A stretch of DNA of 64,000 bases from Artemia franciscana (GCF_032884065.1 NC_088875.1:44067291-44131290), one strand, 5' to 3'. Positions 26,862-38,010 are shown, numbered from the stretch's first letter. The notes: a model not told the origin generated them from the sequence alone. Translations and numbers: made by a program.

Positions 26862-27268
26862 CCTGTGTCCCGGTCGTCATTTATATTCCCTGTGTCCCGG
26901 TCGTCATTTGTGTCCCAGTCGTCATTTGTGTCCCGGTGTCCCAGTTTGTAATTTCTCTTTGAGTGTCCCGGTCGTCATTTATATTCCCGGTGTCCTGGTC
27001 GTCATTTGTGCCCCGGTGTCCCGGTCTGTAATTTCTATTCGAACAATCCCTGTGTCCCGGTCGTCATTTATATATCCCGCCTGTGCCCCCGGCGTCCCCG
27101 TTGTAGTTGTGTCCCTGTGTCCCGGTCGTCATTTATATTCCCTGTGTCCCGGTCGTGATTTGTGTCCGGGTGTCCCAGTCTGTAATTTCTCTTTGAGGTT
27201 CCCGGTCGTCATTTATGTTCCCTGTGTCCCGGTCGTCATTTGTGTCCCGGTGTCCCGGTATGTAATTT
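26862..27268 (-). repeat. Minisatellite in Helitron A (GTGTCCCGGTCGTCATTT units)
   Basis: About fifteen imperfect units built from 'tgtgtcccggtcgtcattt' alternating with 'atattccc' or 'gtgtcccggtgtcccg' links; periods are about 26-27 bp. The collagen-like or valine/proline-rich reading frames here come from the repeat and are not genes. Confidence 0.85.
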
Positions 27269-27284
27269 CATCAGTTGATAAACA

Positions 27285-27385
27285 TGACGTCAGTCGACAA
27301 ACAACTTCATGACGCATACAGCTCAATCCTTATAATGACGTCAGTCGACAAACATGACGTCAGTCGACACACAAACATGACGTCA
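27285..27385 (-). repeat. Four CRE-like palindromes TGACGTCA, each beside GTCGA
   Basis: TGACGTCA lies at 27285-27292, 27336-27343, 27355-27362 and 27378-27385. The first three are followed by GTCGAC, the fourth by CTCGAC. TGACGTCA is the classical CREB/ATF site; binding here is only an inference. The same four occur in fragment B. Confidence 0.75.
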
Positions 27386-27423
27386 CTCGACACACACACA
27401 CAGACAACTTATTTTTATATATA

Positions 27424-27425
<2 letters not shown>

Positions 27426-27509
<84 letters not shown>

Positions 27510-27510
27510 G

Positions 27511-27594
<84 letters not shown>
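27426..27594. repeat. (TA)n microsatellite at the inner end of Helitron A
   Basis: A TA array with a small variant block near 27504-27531. It passes directly into a (CTA)n run. Confidence 0.95.
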
Positions 27595-27595
<1 letters not shown>

Positions 27596-27600
27596 TACTC

Positions 27601-27657
<57 letters not shown>
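27596..27657. repeat. (CTA)n run, the TAG tail of the adjoining retrotransposon
   Basis: About 20 trinucleotide units. On the minus strand this is (TAG)n placed immediately after the stop codon of the RTE-like element, as in the other copies of that family. Confidence 0.85.
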
Positions 27658-28810
27658 ACAACTCACTGCAACACTAAGCCGCCTGAGACCAACACAGCTA
27701 CCCTTCCAGGAACTTCCCATATCCTTTAAATCTTTATTTATAACATCCTCCCAGCGAAGATGACCTGCTTTCCGTGTAGCCCCAGACAGTTGGCCAAAAA
27801 TGACAATCTTCGGCAATCTGTCATCCTTCATCCTTACAACGTGGCCAAGCCATCTCAACCTTTCTTTCATTATAGCCCTGGAAAGCGGGATTAAACTACA
27901 TTTTTTTTTTACAATCTACTGTTTGAAATACGGTCGGTCAGTCGGGTACCCAGAACAATCCGTAGGGAATTTCTCTTGAAAACATCTAGTAAATTTTCAT
28001 CTGCTTTTTAGGGTGCCCATGCTTCAAAGCAATATTTGACCACTGTCATCACTGTAGCTTCCAATATTCTAATCTTGGTTTGCACACTTATCTTTCTATT
28101 CTTCCAAACTTTTTCTTAACTGTTAAAAAACACCCTGAGTTTTAGTTATTCTACTTTTAACATCTTCACTGCTCCCACCGTCTTTACTATTAATACTACC
28201 AAGGTAAGTGAAGCTGCTAACCTGATCAATCTTTTCGTTACCCAACGTCACCTTTTCATCTTCACTTATTCCTCGCCTTAGTGACTTAGTCTTCTTAACA
28301 TTAATTTTCAAGCCTATTCTAGTACACTGAACTCTTAAAACCTCTAAAAATTCATTCATTTTGCTCACACTTTCATCTAATATGCTTAAATCATAAGCAT
28401 AATCTAAGTCCAGTAGAGTTTTTCCTCCCCATTTGATTCCATGGTCTCCAATTGCCTTTCCTCTGCTCTAGACGAAGTCCATCAAAATGATCCATATAAA
28501 GGGGGATAGAACATAATTTTGCTTAACTCCTGATTTAATACAGAACCAGTTGCTAACCTTATTTTATACCTTAACCACGGCAGTATTATTCTCGTACAAT
28601 GCACAAATCACTTTAATGTGTTTTTCTGGTATACCATATATAAGACCCTTGCTAACGCTCTTCTATCAACAGAATCGAAAGCTTGCTCATAATTGATAAA
28701 ACTGAGGACCAACGGTCTTTGACAACGAAGGGACTTCTCAATTTTTAACCTAAGAGTGAAAACTTGGTCGACACATCTCGCTTAAGTCAACCGTGCAGAA
28801 CCTTTTTTTT
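27655..28810 (-). pseudogene. RTE-like retrotransposon, 5'-truncated and mutated
   Basis: The minus strand gives reverse transcriptase pieces in order. They are SFINYEQAFDSVDRRALA (near 28690); SGVKQNYVLSPFIWIILMDF across frames (near 28500); LDYAYDLSILDESVSKMNEF (near 28380); IGLKINVKKTKSLRRGISED, then GNEKIDQVSSFTYLGSI (28330-28200); and the tail RLRWLGHVVRMKDDRLPKIV to [14 protein letters not shown] (27860-27655). The catalytic YADD reads YAYD, and several frameshifts separate the pieces. The 5' end stops near 28810. It is followed by a (TAG)n tail. Confidence 0.85.
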
Positions 28811-28888
28811 TTGCATAAGATTATTGTTGATAGCAAGGAATGATCTAAGGTGATTCTAACTTGATCGTAATTATTGATTTATTTAATG

Positions 28889-29077
28889 ATTAAATAAAAA
28901 AACAAGTTTTTTTAACTTAAAGTAAGGAGCTACATTAAAATTTAAAACAAACAGAAATTACTTCATATATGAAAGGGGCTGCTTCCTCATCAACGCCCCG
29001 CTCGTTACGCTAAAGTTTTTTACTGTTTTAAAAAGTAGAGTTGAGAGAAAGAGTCAAACTTTAGCGTAGGCGTTGAA
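28889..29077 (+). repeat. Truncated foldback module
   Basis: The full left arm is present (attaaataaaaaaacaag ... ctcgttacgctaaag), plus the centre and the first about 30 bp of the right arm ('gagtcaaactttagcgta'). The rest of the right arm is missing where the ORF1 remnant begins. Confidence 0.8.
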
Positions 29078-29083
29078 AGAGTC

Positions 29084-29704
29084 AACGTGGCAATAGGATT
29101 CGTGAACTCAAAAGTCAACTTAATTCTCTTAAAGCTTCCTGCAAATTACTGTCGAAAGAACTATTGCTAATTGACTTAAAAAGCAGAAGAAAAAACTTCA
29201 TCATTCACGGTCTACGAAACGAAAAGGGTAGCCAAACCCTGGAATCTAACATGAAATCATGGATCAGTGATACTTTGGGAATTTCTAGCCCTATTACAAT
29301 TGACAATTTGTATAGACTGGGATCTAAAACAAGCAATAACATTACCACTAGGCGAAGCTCATCGAAAACTTGAGACGTTAAAACCAGTTTTTCTTTCCCT
29401 TAGCAACAACAAAGATGTCCAATTAATTATGCGTAATGTGGGGAAGCTTAAAGGGTCCGGAGCTCGCGTTGTGTCTGATCTTCCTCCCAAACTTAACGAT
29501 ATCAGGAACAGCCTCCTTGCTAAGGCTAAAGGTCTGCGCGAAGCTGGAAAATATGAGTCCTCCAGGATCAAACAAATGGGAGCGGATCTATGGTTAGAAG
29601 TATGTCACCTGAAATCTGAAAAGTGGGTAAAACACGATGACCATCATGAAGCTTCACAGTTATCAGTGAACTACAGTGCAGATTATAATGATTATTTAAA
29701 ATGA
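29084..29704 (+). pseudogene. Non-LTR retrotransposon ORF1 remnant (L1-ORF1p-like)
   Basis: A first frame reads IRELKSQLNSLKASCKLLSK, a short coiled-coil-like heptad stretch, then SRRKNFIIHGLRNEKG and DNLYRLG. A second frame continues with FLSLSNNKDVQLIMRNVGKL, then PPKLNDIRNSLLAKAKGLRE to WLEV, stopping at 29704. The order coiled coil, RRM-like domain and C-terminal domain matches L1-type ORF1 proteins. One frameshift near 29370 and the missing N-terminus make it a pseudogene. It may be the first ORF of the element whose ORF2 remnant lies at 31286-33628, with Helitron B between them. Confidence 0.6.
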
Positions 29705-29830
29705 CTTTTATTCCTTTTAAGTGACAACAGTAGAAAGTTCTTCTTTTTTCTTTCTTTTTTTTTGATGGGGTTTTGTCGAGATAAGTGGTGATTTTTGCTG
29801 TTAGTATGGGTGATATTTTAATTTGTAGAG

Positions 29831-29831
<1 letters not shown>

Positions 29832-29912
<81 letters not shown>

Positions 29913-29914
29913 TA
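29832..29914. repeat. (TA)n microsatellite at the inner end of Helitron B
   Basis: About 80 bp of TA repeats ending in 'ataatatataaataag', where Helitron fragment B begins. The mirror position in fragment A also ends in a (TA)n array. Confidence 0.95.
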
Positions 29915-29944
29915 AATAAGTTGTCTTTGTGTCTGTGTGTCGAG

Positions 29945-30052
29945 TGACGTCATGTTTGTGTGTCGACTGACGTCATGTTTGTCGACTGACGTCATTATAA
30001 GGATTGAGCTGTATGCGTGATGAAGTTGTTTGTCGACTGACGTCATGTTTGT
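29945..30052 (+). repeat. Four CRE-like palindromes in Helitron B
   Basis: Four TGACGTCA sites, three with adjoining GTCGAC, in reverse orientation to those in fragment A. They are spaced about 20-60 bp apart. Confidence 0.75.
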
Positions 30053-30061
30053 CAACTGATG

Positions 30062-30470
30062 AAATTACATATCGGGACACCGGGACACAAATGACGACCG
30101 GGACACAGGGAATATAAATGACGACCGGGAACCTCAAAGAGAAATTACAGACTGAGACACCCGGACACAAATCACGACCGAAACACAGGGAATGTAAATG
30201 ACGACCGGGACACAGGGAAACAACTACAACGGGGACGCCGGGGGCATAGGCGGGATATATAAATGACGACCGGGACACAGGGATTGGTCGAATAGAAATT
30301 ACAGACCGGGACACCGGGACACAAATGACGACCGGGACACCGGGACACAGGGAATATAAATGATGACCGGGACACTCAAAGAGAAATTACAAACTGGGAC
30401 ACCGGGACACAAATGACGACCGGGACACAGGGAATATAAATGACGACCGGGACACAGGGGCACATCATTA
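30062..30470 (+). repeat. Minisatellite in Helitron B (ACCGGGACACAGGGAATATA units)
   Basis: The complementary strand of the minisatellite in fragment A, with the same alternation of units of about 26-27 bp. Unit order is nearly the same as in A, so both come from one ancestor and not from independent expansion. Confidence 0.85.
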
Positions 30471-30479
30471 GAATAATGC

Positions 30480-30623
30480 GGTATAGATCTGAATACGGAT
30501 TGTTTTTCCCATGGACAATTATATGTTGCATGTTCAAGAGTCAGTAAACCTGACAATCTATTTATACGCACAGACAATGGGACAGCGAAGAATGTTGTAT
30601 ATTTGCATGTTTTACGTAGTTAA
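30480..30623 (+). pseudogene. Helitron helicase, C-terminal 47 residues
   Basis: The plus strand reads [20 protein letters not shown], then [20 protein letters not shown], then YLHVLRS and TAA at 30621-30623. It differs from the fragment A peptide at one residue (R for C after NLFI). Nothing of the upstream helicase remains. Confidence 0.88.
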
Positions 30624-30626
30624 AAA

Positions 30627-30749
<123 letters not shown>

Positions 30750-30880
30750 CAGGTGGGACACAGGGACACAACTACAATGGCGCGTAATTAATATGGCGCG
30801 TAACGACTTACGCGCGGGGGGGGGGGGGGGGGCTTGGGGGCGCGAAGCGTCCCACCAACTAGGCGTTGGTGGGCCCCCCC

Positions 30881-30976
30881 AACAGCTAGTATGTATATAT
30901 GTATATATATATTTATATATATATTTGTTTCTTTCTTTATTTGTTTCTATATATTTGTTTCAACAGCTAGTATGTA

Positions 30977-31031
<55 letters not shown>

Positions 31032-31040
31032 TTTCTTTCT
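30881..31040 (+). repeat. ~80-bp tandem duplication with TA expansion at the Helitron end
   Basis: 'aacagctagtatgtatatat' occurs at 30881 and again at 30962. Both are followed by TA repeats and then 'ttgtttctttctt'. The second unit has a much longer TA run (about 30973-31027). Confidence 0.85.
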
Positions 31041-31285
31041 TTTTTTCTGGTCGTCATCATGGTTTGTTTAAAAATCAAATACGATCTAGCCGTAATAATC
31101 ATGGTCCTTTTTTTGTCTTTTGTTGTCTTCTATTTTATTCTTTTTGTTTTTTATTGTAGATCTAGATCAGGTTCTTAAATGTGCAACTCTATTTTATTGC
31201 GTTCAGTTATTAATTTTCCTTTCTTTGCCGTTTTGCCTGCCCCACTTGGGGGCGCGTCCAGTGATTATTTATCTACTAAGAATTA

Positions 31286-33628
31286 ATGTCTAAATTTACA
31301 AATGTTGGGAATAGACTTGATTGGCTAGAGGTGGATCCGCTTGACCTTAAACAAATTCTAGCGAATGATTTAGTGAAAGAAGACTTTGGTAATATGGACG
31401 AATCTGTGGCGGCTCTCCCCAAGAATAAATATATTAACAATGATGATATAGATCATGTAGCTACTCCAGGTTCATTTTGGTCAATATTCTGGAATTGTCG
31501 TGGTCTTATGAGTAAAATGGATTTTCTATTGGCGTTTCTTTCCAGTCATGACATTTTGTTGATTGGGGTATGTGAAACATTTCTTTGTAATAATCTCTCT
31601 TCTTCAGTCCAAATTCAGGGTTATAATTTTTCTGAAAAATCACGAGTATCAACAAATAAAGGAGGAATCGGGTGTTATGTACGTAATGATATTCATTCGC
31701 GAAAAATAACAGATTTTGATGACTTATATGAGGAAATGAAAGTTGAATTTTTAATTTTACAATTGAAAATACATAATGAGAATGTTGCCTGTTGCATTTG
31801 TTATAAGCCCCCTCATGTATCACCCTCTTCTTTTTAGTCATCACTCAATACCCTCATGAAGCTAATATCGCGCAAGTTCAGAAGGGTAATTTTGATGGGA
31901 GACTTCAACGTCAATTTGATTTATGATTCACATCAGACAACAGATAAAGAAATGAATGAGTGTAGACTTAGCAAAAATGCGATGGATTTTCTATCGATGT
32001 GTCTGTCGCATTGTTTATTACCACTTTGTAGCATCACCTACAAGAGTAACTGCAACGTCGGCATCACTGGCATCACTGATTGACAATATTGTGACGAATT
32101 TCGAGACACATCTAATAAGGATAGTGTTGGTGGACTATTCTGATCATTTGATCATGTTGTTTTCTGAATGAAAAAGTGAGCTTAAACCGAATAAAAAAAA
32201 ATTTCCAAAAAGTCACGGTTACTCAATAAAAATACGCTACGACTATTAAAAGAAAGATTAAGTATTATGAATGATAATGGACCTTTCGAATCTGAGGATT
32301 TGAGCCACGTCATTGATTTATTTTTAAAGCAGTTAAAGGAAATATTAGATGAAACATGCCCGGTGAAAAAAATTGGTCAGAGACGTTATCAATCTCCTAA
32401 TAAGCCGTGGATAACCGAAGGCATGCTACGATCTATAAGGTTTAAAAATCAGTTATTCAAGAGGCAACTTAACTGTCCATCTGATGAAAATATATCTGAA
32501 TTTAAAAGGTATAAAAGTCAATTGTCAAAAATTTTTCGTTTGGAAAAAAGGAATTATTATGAACGAGAGTTTGAGAAAGTTCGTTTCTCTCCGAAAAAGA
32601 CTTGGTTTCTAATTAACGAATGCCTTAGTAAGAGGAAGGACCAAAGTTTTCCAGATGAAATGTGCATGCCTGAAAATCAAGTACCTCTTAATAATAAGAA
32701 GGAAATAGTAGATTCCCTAAACCGGCATTTTGCTTAAATAGGAGAAAAAAACTGCCGAGTCTACTGCCTCATCAGGGTAAAAAAGTCAAAATAAAAATGA
32801 CTTTAGAAATTTCCTTCCGCCATCACATGATAAGTCAATATTTTTAACCCCGGTTTCTGAACAAGAATTAAAGAATGTAGCTACTCTTTTGAAAAATGGT
32901 CATTCTGAGGGTATTGATGGATCATCGACATTTCTGTTGAAAGAAATACTCCCCCAAATTTCGCACATTTTATGTCATATAATAAACCTGGCATTTAAAA
33001 ATGGGACGTTTCCTTCGTCGTTAAAAGACTCAAGAATATTGGCTCTTTACAAAGGAGGAGAGAAAACAAATCCATCAAATTATAAGCCTATATCGCCCCT
33101 GTCGGCTTTTTCTAAAATACTTGAACGTTGTCTGTATAATAGAATAGTGCGTTTTTTAGATCATTTTGAAATGATAAATCACCTTCAGTTCAAATTTCGC
33201 AAATATCACTTTACCAATCATGCGGTCCTACTACTAACACAGTATGTCCATGATATTCTTGACCGTGGAGAAATTCCATCTTCCATTTTTCGTGACATTA
33301 AAAAAGCGTTTGATTCAATATCTCATGATATTTTAATACATAATTTGGATCATTACGGTATAAGAGGGCCAGCAAAATCCCTAATAGCATCTTATATTAA
33401 GGACCGTTCTCAGTATGTTAATGGAGGTGATGTTTCATCTGAAATGACTCGTCAATCTAATACTCCTGGTGTCCAGCAAGGGTCAATACTTGGTCCCCTA
33501 CTTTTCTTAATTCATGTGAACGACCTGAATAATTCAATGAGAATATTTGGTTTAAATTTGCAATTTGCGGATGACACTGCGTGTACTGTCGCAGGGAAAG
33601 ATGTATACATCTGGATACAGGAAGCTCG
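31286..33628 (+). pseudogene. Non-LTR retrotransposon ORF2 remnant (endonuclease and RT)
   Basis: Endonuclease pieces: FWNCRGLMSKMDFLLAFLSS, IGVCETFL, GGIGCYVRND and a stop at 31837. Next frame: VILMGDFNVNLIYD (31885-31920), then a shift to LIDNIVTNFETHL and VDYSDHLI (near 32080-32150). A linker frame at 32267-32737 has RRYQSPNKPWITEGMLRSIR. The RT frame from 32889 has LALYKGGEKTNPSNYKPISP, FRDIKKAFDSISHDILIHNL, TPGVQQGSILGPLLFLIHVN and LQFADDTACTV. The FADD box is intact, but at least three stops or shifts break the gene. It ends abruptly at about 33628, where satellite DNA starts, so the C-terminus is lost. It belongs to the CR1/Jockey group but is clearly a different family from the 20-23 kb element. 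Confidence 0.85.
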
Positions 33629-33639
33629 TGGAAGTCTCA

Positions 33640-34114
33640 ATTTAATACTCTATTCTATGCCTGAGATATTGCATCCTTGCTATTTTTACGACCTGGATAC
33701 AATTAGCCTCTTTTATTTAGCTCGATAGTAGAAGTAGTAGTAATACCAGTAGTAGTAGTAATGGTAGCAATAGTCCTGAGAGTTTAAACTTAACGCACTA
33801 GCCCATTCCTAGGATACTGCTGATACTCCCATTTGCAAACCTGTATGAATATAGTGTTTTTTCACTCAGTTTTTCACCGAAATCGAAAGTATAGACTTTC
33901 GCTGCAAGTTTCAAATTAATACAGCACTGCAATTCTGAGATATTGTGTCTATGTCATTTTGACAACCTAGATGCAACTAAACTCTTTTGATCTGGTTCAA
34001 TTTTAGTATTAACACTAGTAATAATAGTAGCATTAGTAGTAGTAGTAGTAGTAGTGATAGCATTGGTAGTAGTAGTAGTAGCAGTAGTAGCAGAAGTAGT
34101 AGTAGTAGTTGTAA

Positions 34115-34149
<35 letters not shown>

Positions 34150-34167
34150 GTAGCATTAGTAGCAGTT

Positions 34168-34234
<67 letters not shown>

Positions 34235-34400
34235 CAGCTGCCCCGAAAGTTTTAGCTTTTTCAGTTTAATACCCTAAGCTGTTGCTAAGATCATTCTGAT
34301 ACAACGTCTTGACAACCTACATGCACATAGTGTTTTTGTTTTTTATTTAGTTCAACATCCCCTTTAATACACCTCAAAAGTTTCCTCTTAGTACCCTTTG
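33640..34400 (+). repeat. Satellite with internal (TAG)n runs
   Basis: Units of about 120 bp contain 'cctgagatattgc', 'ttttgacaacctagatgca', 'cttttgatttagttcaa' and 'gaaagtttcaacttaatacc'. In at least two units a (TAG)n run sits after 'tttagttcaa' (33725-33775 and 34010-34235). The same satellite occurs without long TAG runs at 40840-41545 and in reverse at 37870-38010. The poly-serine and poly-valine frames are artefacts of (TAG)n. Confidence 0.75.
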
Positions 34401-35525
34401 TCTCTTTTGAGACCCACGCTCAAAGACCCCTTTTCGAATAAAATAACCTATATGAAAACAACGGGCAACTTGCAGAACTTGCAGTCTTTGTCCCAAGTCC
34501 CATGGAGGGGGGGGGCATGTTATCACTGGAGACATAATTATTTGATTTTTTAACCACTTGAAACAAAATAGCCATCTTAAGTATTTGATTGGTGGGATGG
34601 GAATTCAAAGGGGCGTGGGAGAGGGGCTATTTTTCTCTCCGATCATTTTTGAATCTTAAAAACGTGCTACAGCTTTTAATTCCCAATTGAATGAGCCCCT
34701 CCGAACTTTGACGACAATTGGTTTGATAAGATCATCCCTGGGAAGAAAATAAATGACAGATAGAGGCCACTTTGATCTTTACTTAAGCAGTGTTACTGCC
34801 TTAGCAATGAAAAATAAACTTATTGAAACTGCAGTAGTTCTAACGACCAAAGTATATTAAATTTAATAGTTAAATAATTGTCGTTAGTCTCATTGTTTCC
34901 AACATTTTATTCCTTAATTAAAAGTACTTCAGTGATATTGAAACTTGAAATAGCTCTTCCTGGTTCATCCTGGTTCAGACTATTTTACACACATAATTAT
35001 TTCCCTTGCCTTAGGAAACTTCAAGGCAGAAGTCAAATTCCATTGTTCAAAAGATGGTTAGTTTTTCAGTGACTTTCTTGTCAAAGTGCTCCAGTGAAGA
35101 TGTTTGGAACTATTGTGTCAGAGGAATAATCAATTTAGACCAGCTAAACTTGTCTTTTACTTTTAACTCTGTTTAAAATTGTGACAATCAAAGCAAAATA
35201 GCAAAATTCTGCGTTGTTGTATATAGGAGCTTGAAACTTCTACAGTAGAGATAACGCTGATTCTGATGATGAGATTTTCATCAAAATTCCATGAATTTTA
35301 GGACTTGTTTTCCCCCTATTTAAAAAATCTCAAAAATTTTCTCAGGGTAGTTTCTTTTAATGAGTAACACTAAACTTTGTAATTCTTATATACTTGGAAT
35401 AAGCATAATGAGCTGATTCTTTTGATGTATCTATTGATATAAAGATTCTGCTTTTAGAGTTTCGGTTAAAATTGAGCCAAATTGCTCCTTACTTGTAGTT
35501 CTTTTCCATAAATTGTTTGAAAGTA
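34390..35525 (-). mobile_element. Hairpin-headed family copy, split by unrelated sequence
   Basis: The minus strand shows the G-rich module ('gggaattcaaaggggcgtggg', about 34430-34760) and the 5' third ('tatataggagcttgaaacttctac' to 'gagttttggttac'-like, about 35201-35525). They are separated by about 440 bp of unrelated DNA at 34765-35200. The terminal hairpin is degenerate ('ttcttttccataaattgtttg') and the 3' foldback is absent. Confidence 0.65.
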
Positions 35526-36750
35526 CTGGATTAATGCTTGATTGATTGTTCTTCTTCTTCTTCTTTTTCTTCGTACTACCCATGGAATCGAGATTTCAAA
35601 TTTAATGCTTTAAAATGGGCTACAAACTTTACTGTCTTCTATATATTTTGAATAAATACCTTCATAAAATAGGCACTATTTTTGAAATCTTTGCAAAATA
35701 ACAGCTGAAATGTAGTTACTGATGCAAATTTATTTGGATAACTTGATTTGGACAAATGAAGCATGATCAGCTTTCAATATTGGTATTTCAGTCAAACTTT
35801 TTCATAATTTTAACTATTCCATCTTACGTGTCAGTTTAGCTTTCCATTAGAAATTTGACACTAATGCCTGAAACACACCAGTCACACATTTTGATAAGAA
35901 GCTAATATTTATGAATGCTATTGTGAATGATATTGTTCTCGATTTAACATCACATTTATATTTCAGAAATGGTATGGCTAGACGCTGGTTCGAAAAGCTC
36001 GTATCAGCACTAGTTTTTTCAAGTATTTTTTGCTAATACTATATCTTTGTGTCAATTTTAAGAATCCTGTTACAGATACAAAAACTACTGTTCCAAGCCT
36101 CCATGTTTTCTCATTTCAAATAATCGTTCCTTAGCTCTTGACTGTGATTGACCAATCACAGATTTTATGCTGGAAAGTTGAACAATGTTCAATTCGAGAA
36201 ATTAGAAGCAGCATACACGACGGGCGCGGTAATTCTTCGTAATTTTGATTTTATTGTTTTGTGACTACAATGTAACACAGGCATAAATTTCTCAAACGAT
36301 AACAGCAGAACAAAACTAAGACTCGTTAGATGGCATTGCTTACACTGAGTGACCAGCTCAAGTCTCTAGTTTTATTACGCTTTGCTTGCATTTAATTATT
36401 TAAGAGGCAATATAACATCTTTAACAACAAAGGCTTTCAGGGAGAATGTGTAAAAGAATTATAACATTAAAAAAGGTTGCTATTTTTACGTCTGTAATGT
36501 TGCCAAACTGTCAAGACGAAGTGACAGTGGCTTAGTGAATCATACAAAAAAAGATGAATTGAATCATAACTAGGCGCATTGCTTTTCTTTATGTGCCAGC
36601 TATCTGGGATCTAGACAAGGCAGCAACAAAAAAAAATCGGGGAGGGGCATAGCATATTTTTCAGATTTAACTCTATGAGTCTTTTGATCCTTTTTTCTAG
36701 TGAAAATTTTTCTTGGCAAGGAATGCATATCATTCATTCCATATCAGGTT
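35526..36750. other. Unassigned intronic sequence
   Basis: A CTT-rich run (35548-35575) is present. No exon, RNA gene or recognised repeat was found. Confidence 0.5.
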
Positions 36751-36893
36751 TAATAGCAATATGTATAATAGCAGTATGTATAATAGCAATATTTATAATA
36801 TCAATATGCATAATAGCAATATGTATAATAGCAATATGTATAATAGCAAAATGTATAATAGTAATATGTATAATAGCAAAATGTATAATATAA
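36751..36893. repeat. 15-bp minisatellite AGCAATATGTATAAT
   Basis: About nine consecutive units with single-base variants (agcagtatgtataat, agcaaaatgtataat, agtaatatgtataat). The pure 15-bp period keeps a reading frame open on both strands, which explains the isoleucine- and asparagine-rich frames here. Confidence 0.95.
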
Positions 36894-37869
36894 ACAAACT
36901 TGCATTAGACTCCCCTTCGCTCTTTTTGCTCTGTTTGCGACGCATCGAGACTATATTTGGTCGTTTAGGTTCACTACCTTCAAATTCATAAATTTCGGGC
37001 CAAATATTTAAAAGGAAAAGGCAAATAAACATTTTGTGCTCTTGAAAACTTTTGACTAAGAAGTGGTTCCGTCGGCAGAGATAAAAACTTTATGATTTCT
37101 TTAAAAATCCATTTTTTTATTTTCAATTAAATTTCTAAGTGATGAGAGTGACATCTCCTTAGACACTGATCCAAAACATCCAAACTTTTTTTCAAACCCT
37201 GAATAACCGATCAAAAGGAAGTTACATACGAAAGTTTCGTTTCTTTTTTTGAGGAATCCCATTTCAAAGCTTTTCTTAAAGATAATTACTTCTAACTGAT
37301 TAAAACAAAGAAAAAACGCACATATCCACTGTCTGCAAGAAAATCAGTTCGTATCCCTAAATATCTAAAACTAAAACTAAAATTTGAAATTACTAATAGA
37401 AATCTTCTCCACTAAAATTAAATATCTAAATTTTCGTTTGGGATTAAACGACGGATAGTGAGATTATCTTTTTTTTTGACAAAAAAAATATTTCGAGATA
37501 TGCAAGCTTGGTGTAGAAAAGAAAATTTAGGCCCAATCTTTTTTTTTTCAGAACTAAGCTCAAATTAACTGCATTCAGTTTTCATGGCTCGGCAATTTTT
37601 TCTTTTTTAAGGCAAAGTCTTGTCCCTTCATTCAGTTTTTTAAACTCCATTAGCTACAAAGTATTTTGAGCCTGCAAGAATAAGTCCAAGTTTGATGTTT
37701 TTTTCTATTTTACTTTTCTAATTTTGATGAGCAGAAAAGGATGTGTATTTTCCACTCCACTTTATGTATGTAGCTTCTATCCAAAGTTAAATTAAGGTGG
37801 CATTAAGGTAAAAATTTCAGGAGATGTTGGGATGTATGTTGAAAAAAAAAATCAAAACGGACTGTATAC
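36894..37869. other. Unassigned intronic sequence
   Basis: Nothing recognised. Confidence 0.5.
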
Positions 37870-38010
37870 AGAGAAGTTGTTCAAAGGGCATATCAGCAGC
37901 GTCTCAGGAATGACTGAGGGTATTAAACCTAAGCTTTCAGTGCTAATACTCCTTCTGCAACTACTATTTATGCTACCACTGGCAATACTACTACTGCTAC
38001 TGCTGTAACT
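37870..38010 (-). repeat. Single reverse-oriented satellite unit
   Basis: 'aaagggcatatcagcagcgtctcagg' and 'gagggtattaaacctaagctttc' are the reverse complement of the satellite words in 33640-34400. They are followed by a degenerate (TAC)n run, the complement of its (GTA)n part. Confidence 0.65.

Larger units (their letters stand above)
26491..27425 (-). mobile_element. Helitron 3' fragment A
   Basis: On the minus strand this carries, in order: CRE-like palindromes (27385-27285), a minisatellite (27268-26862), the end of the Helitron helicase gene (26840-26697), an internal (TA)n (26692-26607) and a GC-rich 3' hairpin region (GGGTGCGAAGCGCCCC) followed by CCAACTAGG. It matches fragment B (29915-30889) almost throughout in the opposite orientation. 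Its last about 25 bp are missing compared with B. Helitrons move by rolling-circle replication and end in a hairpin plus CTRR. Confidence 0.82.

Noticed and set aside
26862..27268. CRISPR-like regular repeat
   Set aside because: Units are contiguous and imperfect, without unique spacers of constant size, and the genome is eukaryotic.
26743..27312. 189-residue proline/valine/cysteine-rich 'collagen-like' frame and its mirror at 29973-30577
   Set aside because: This is a translation of the Helitron minisatellite on the strand opposite the helicase. The true helicase tail is in another frame.
33987..34277. Poly-serine and poly-valine frames
   Set aside because: These are translations of (TAG)n/(AGT)n in different frames, with no flanking domain.
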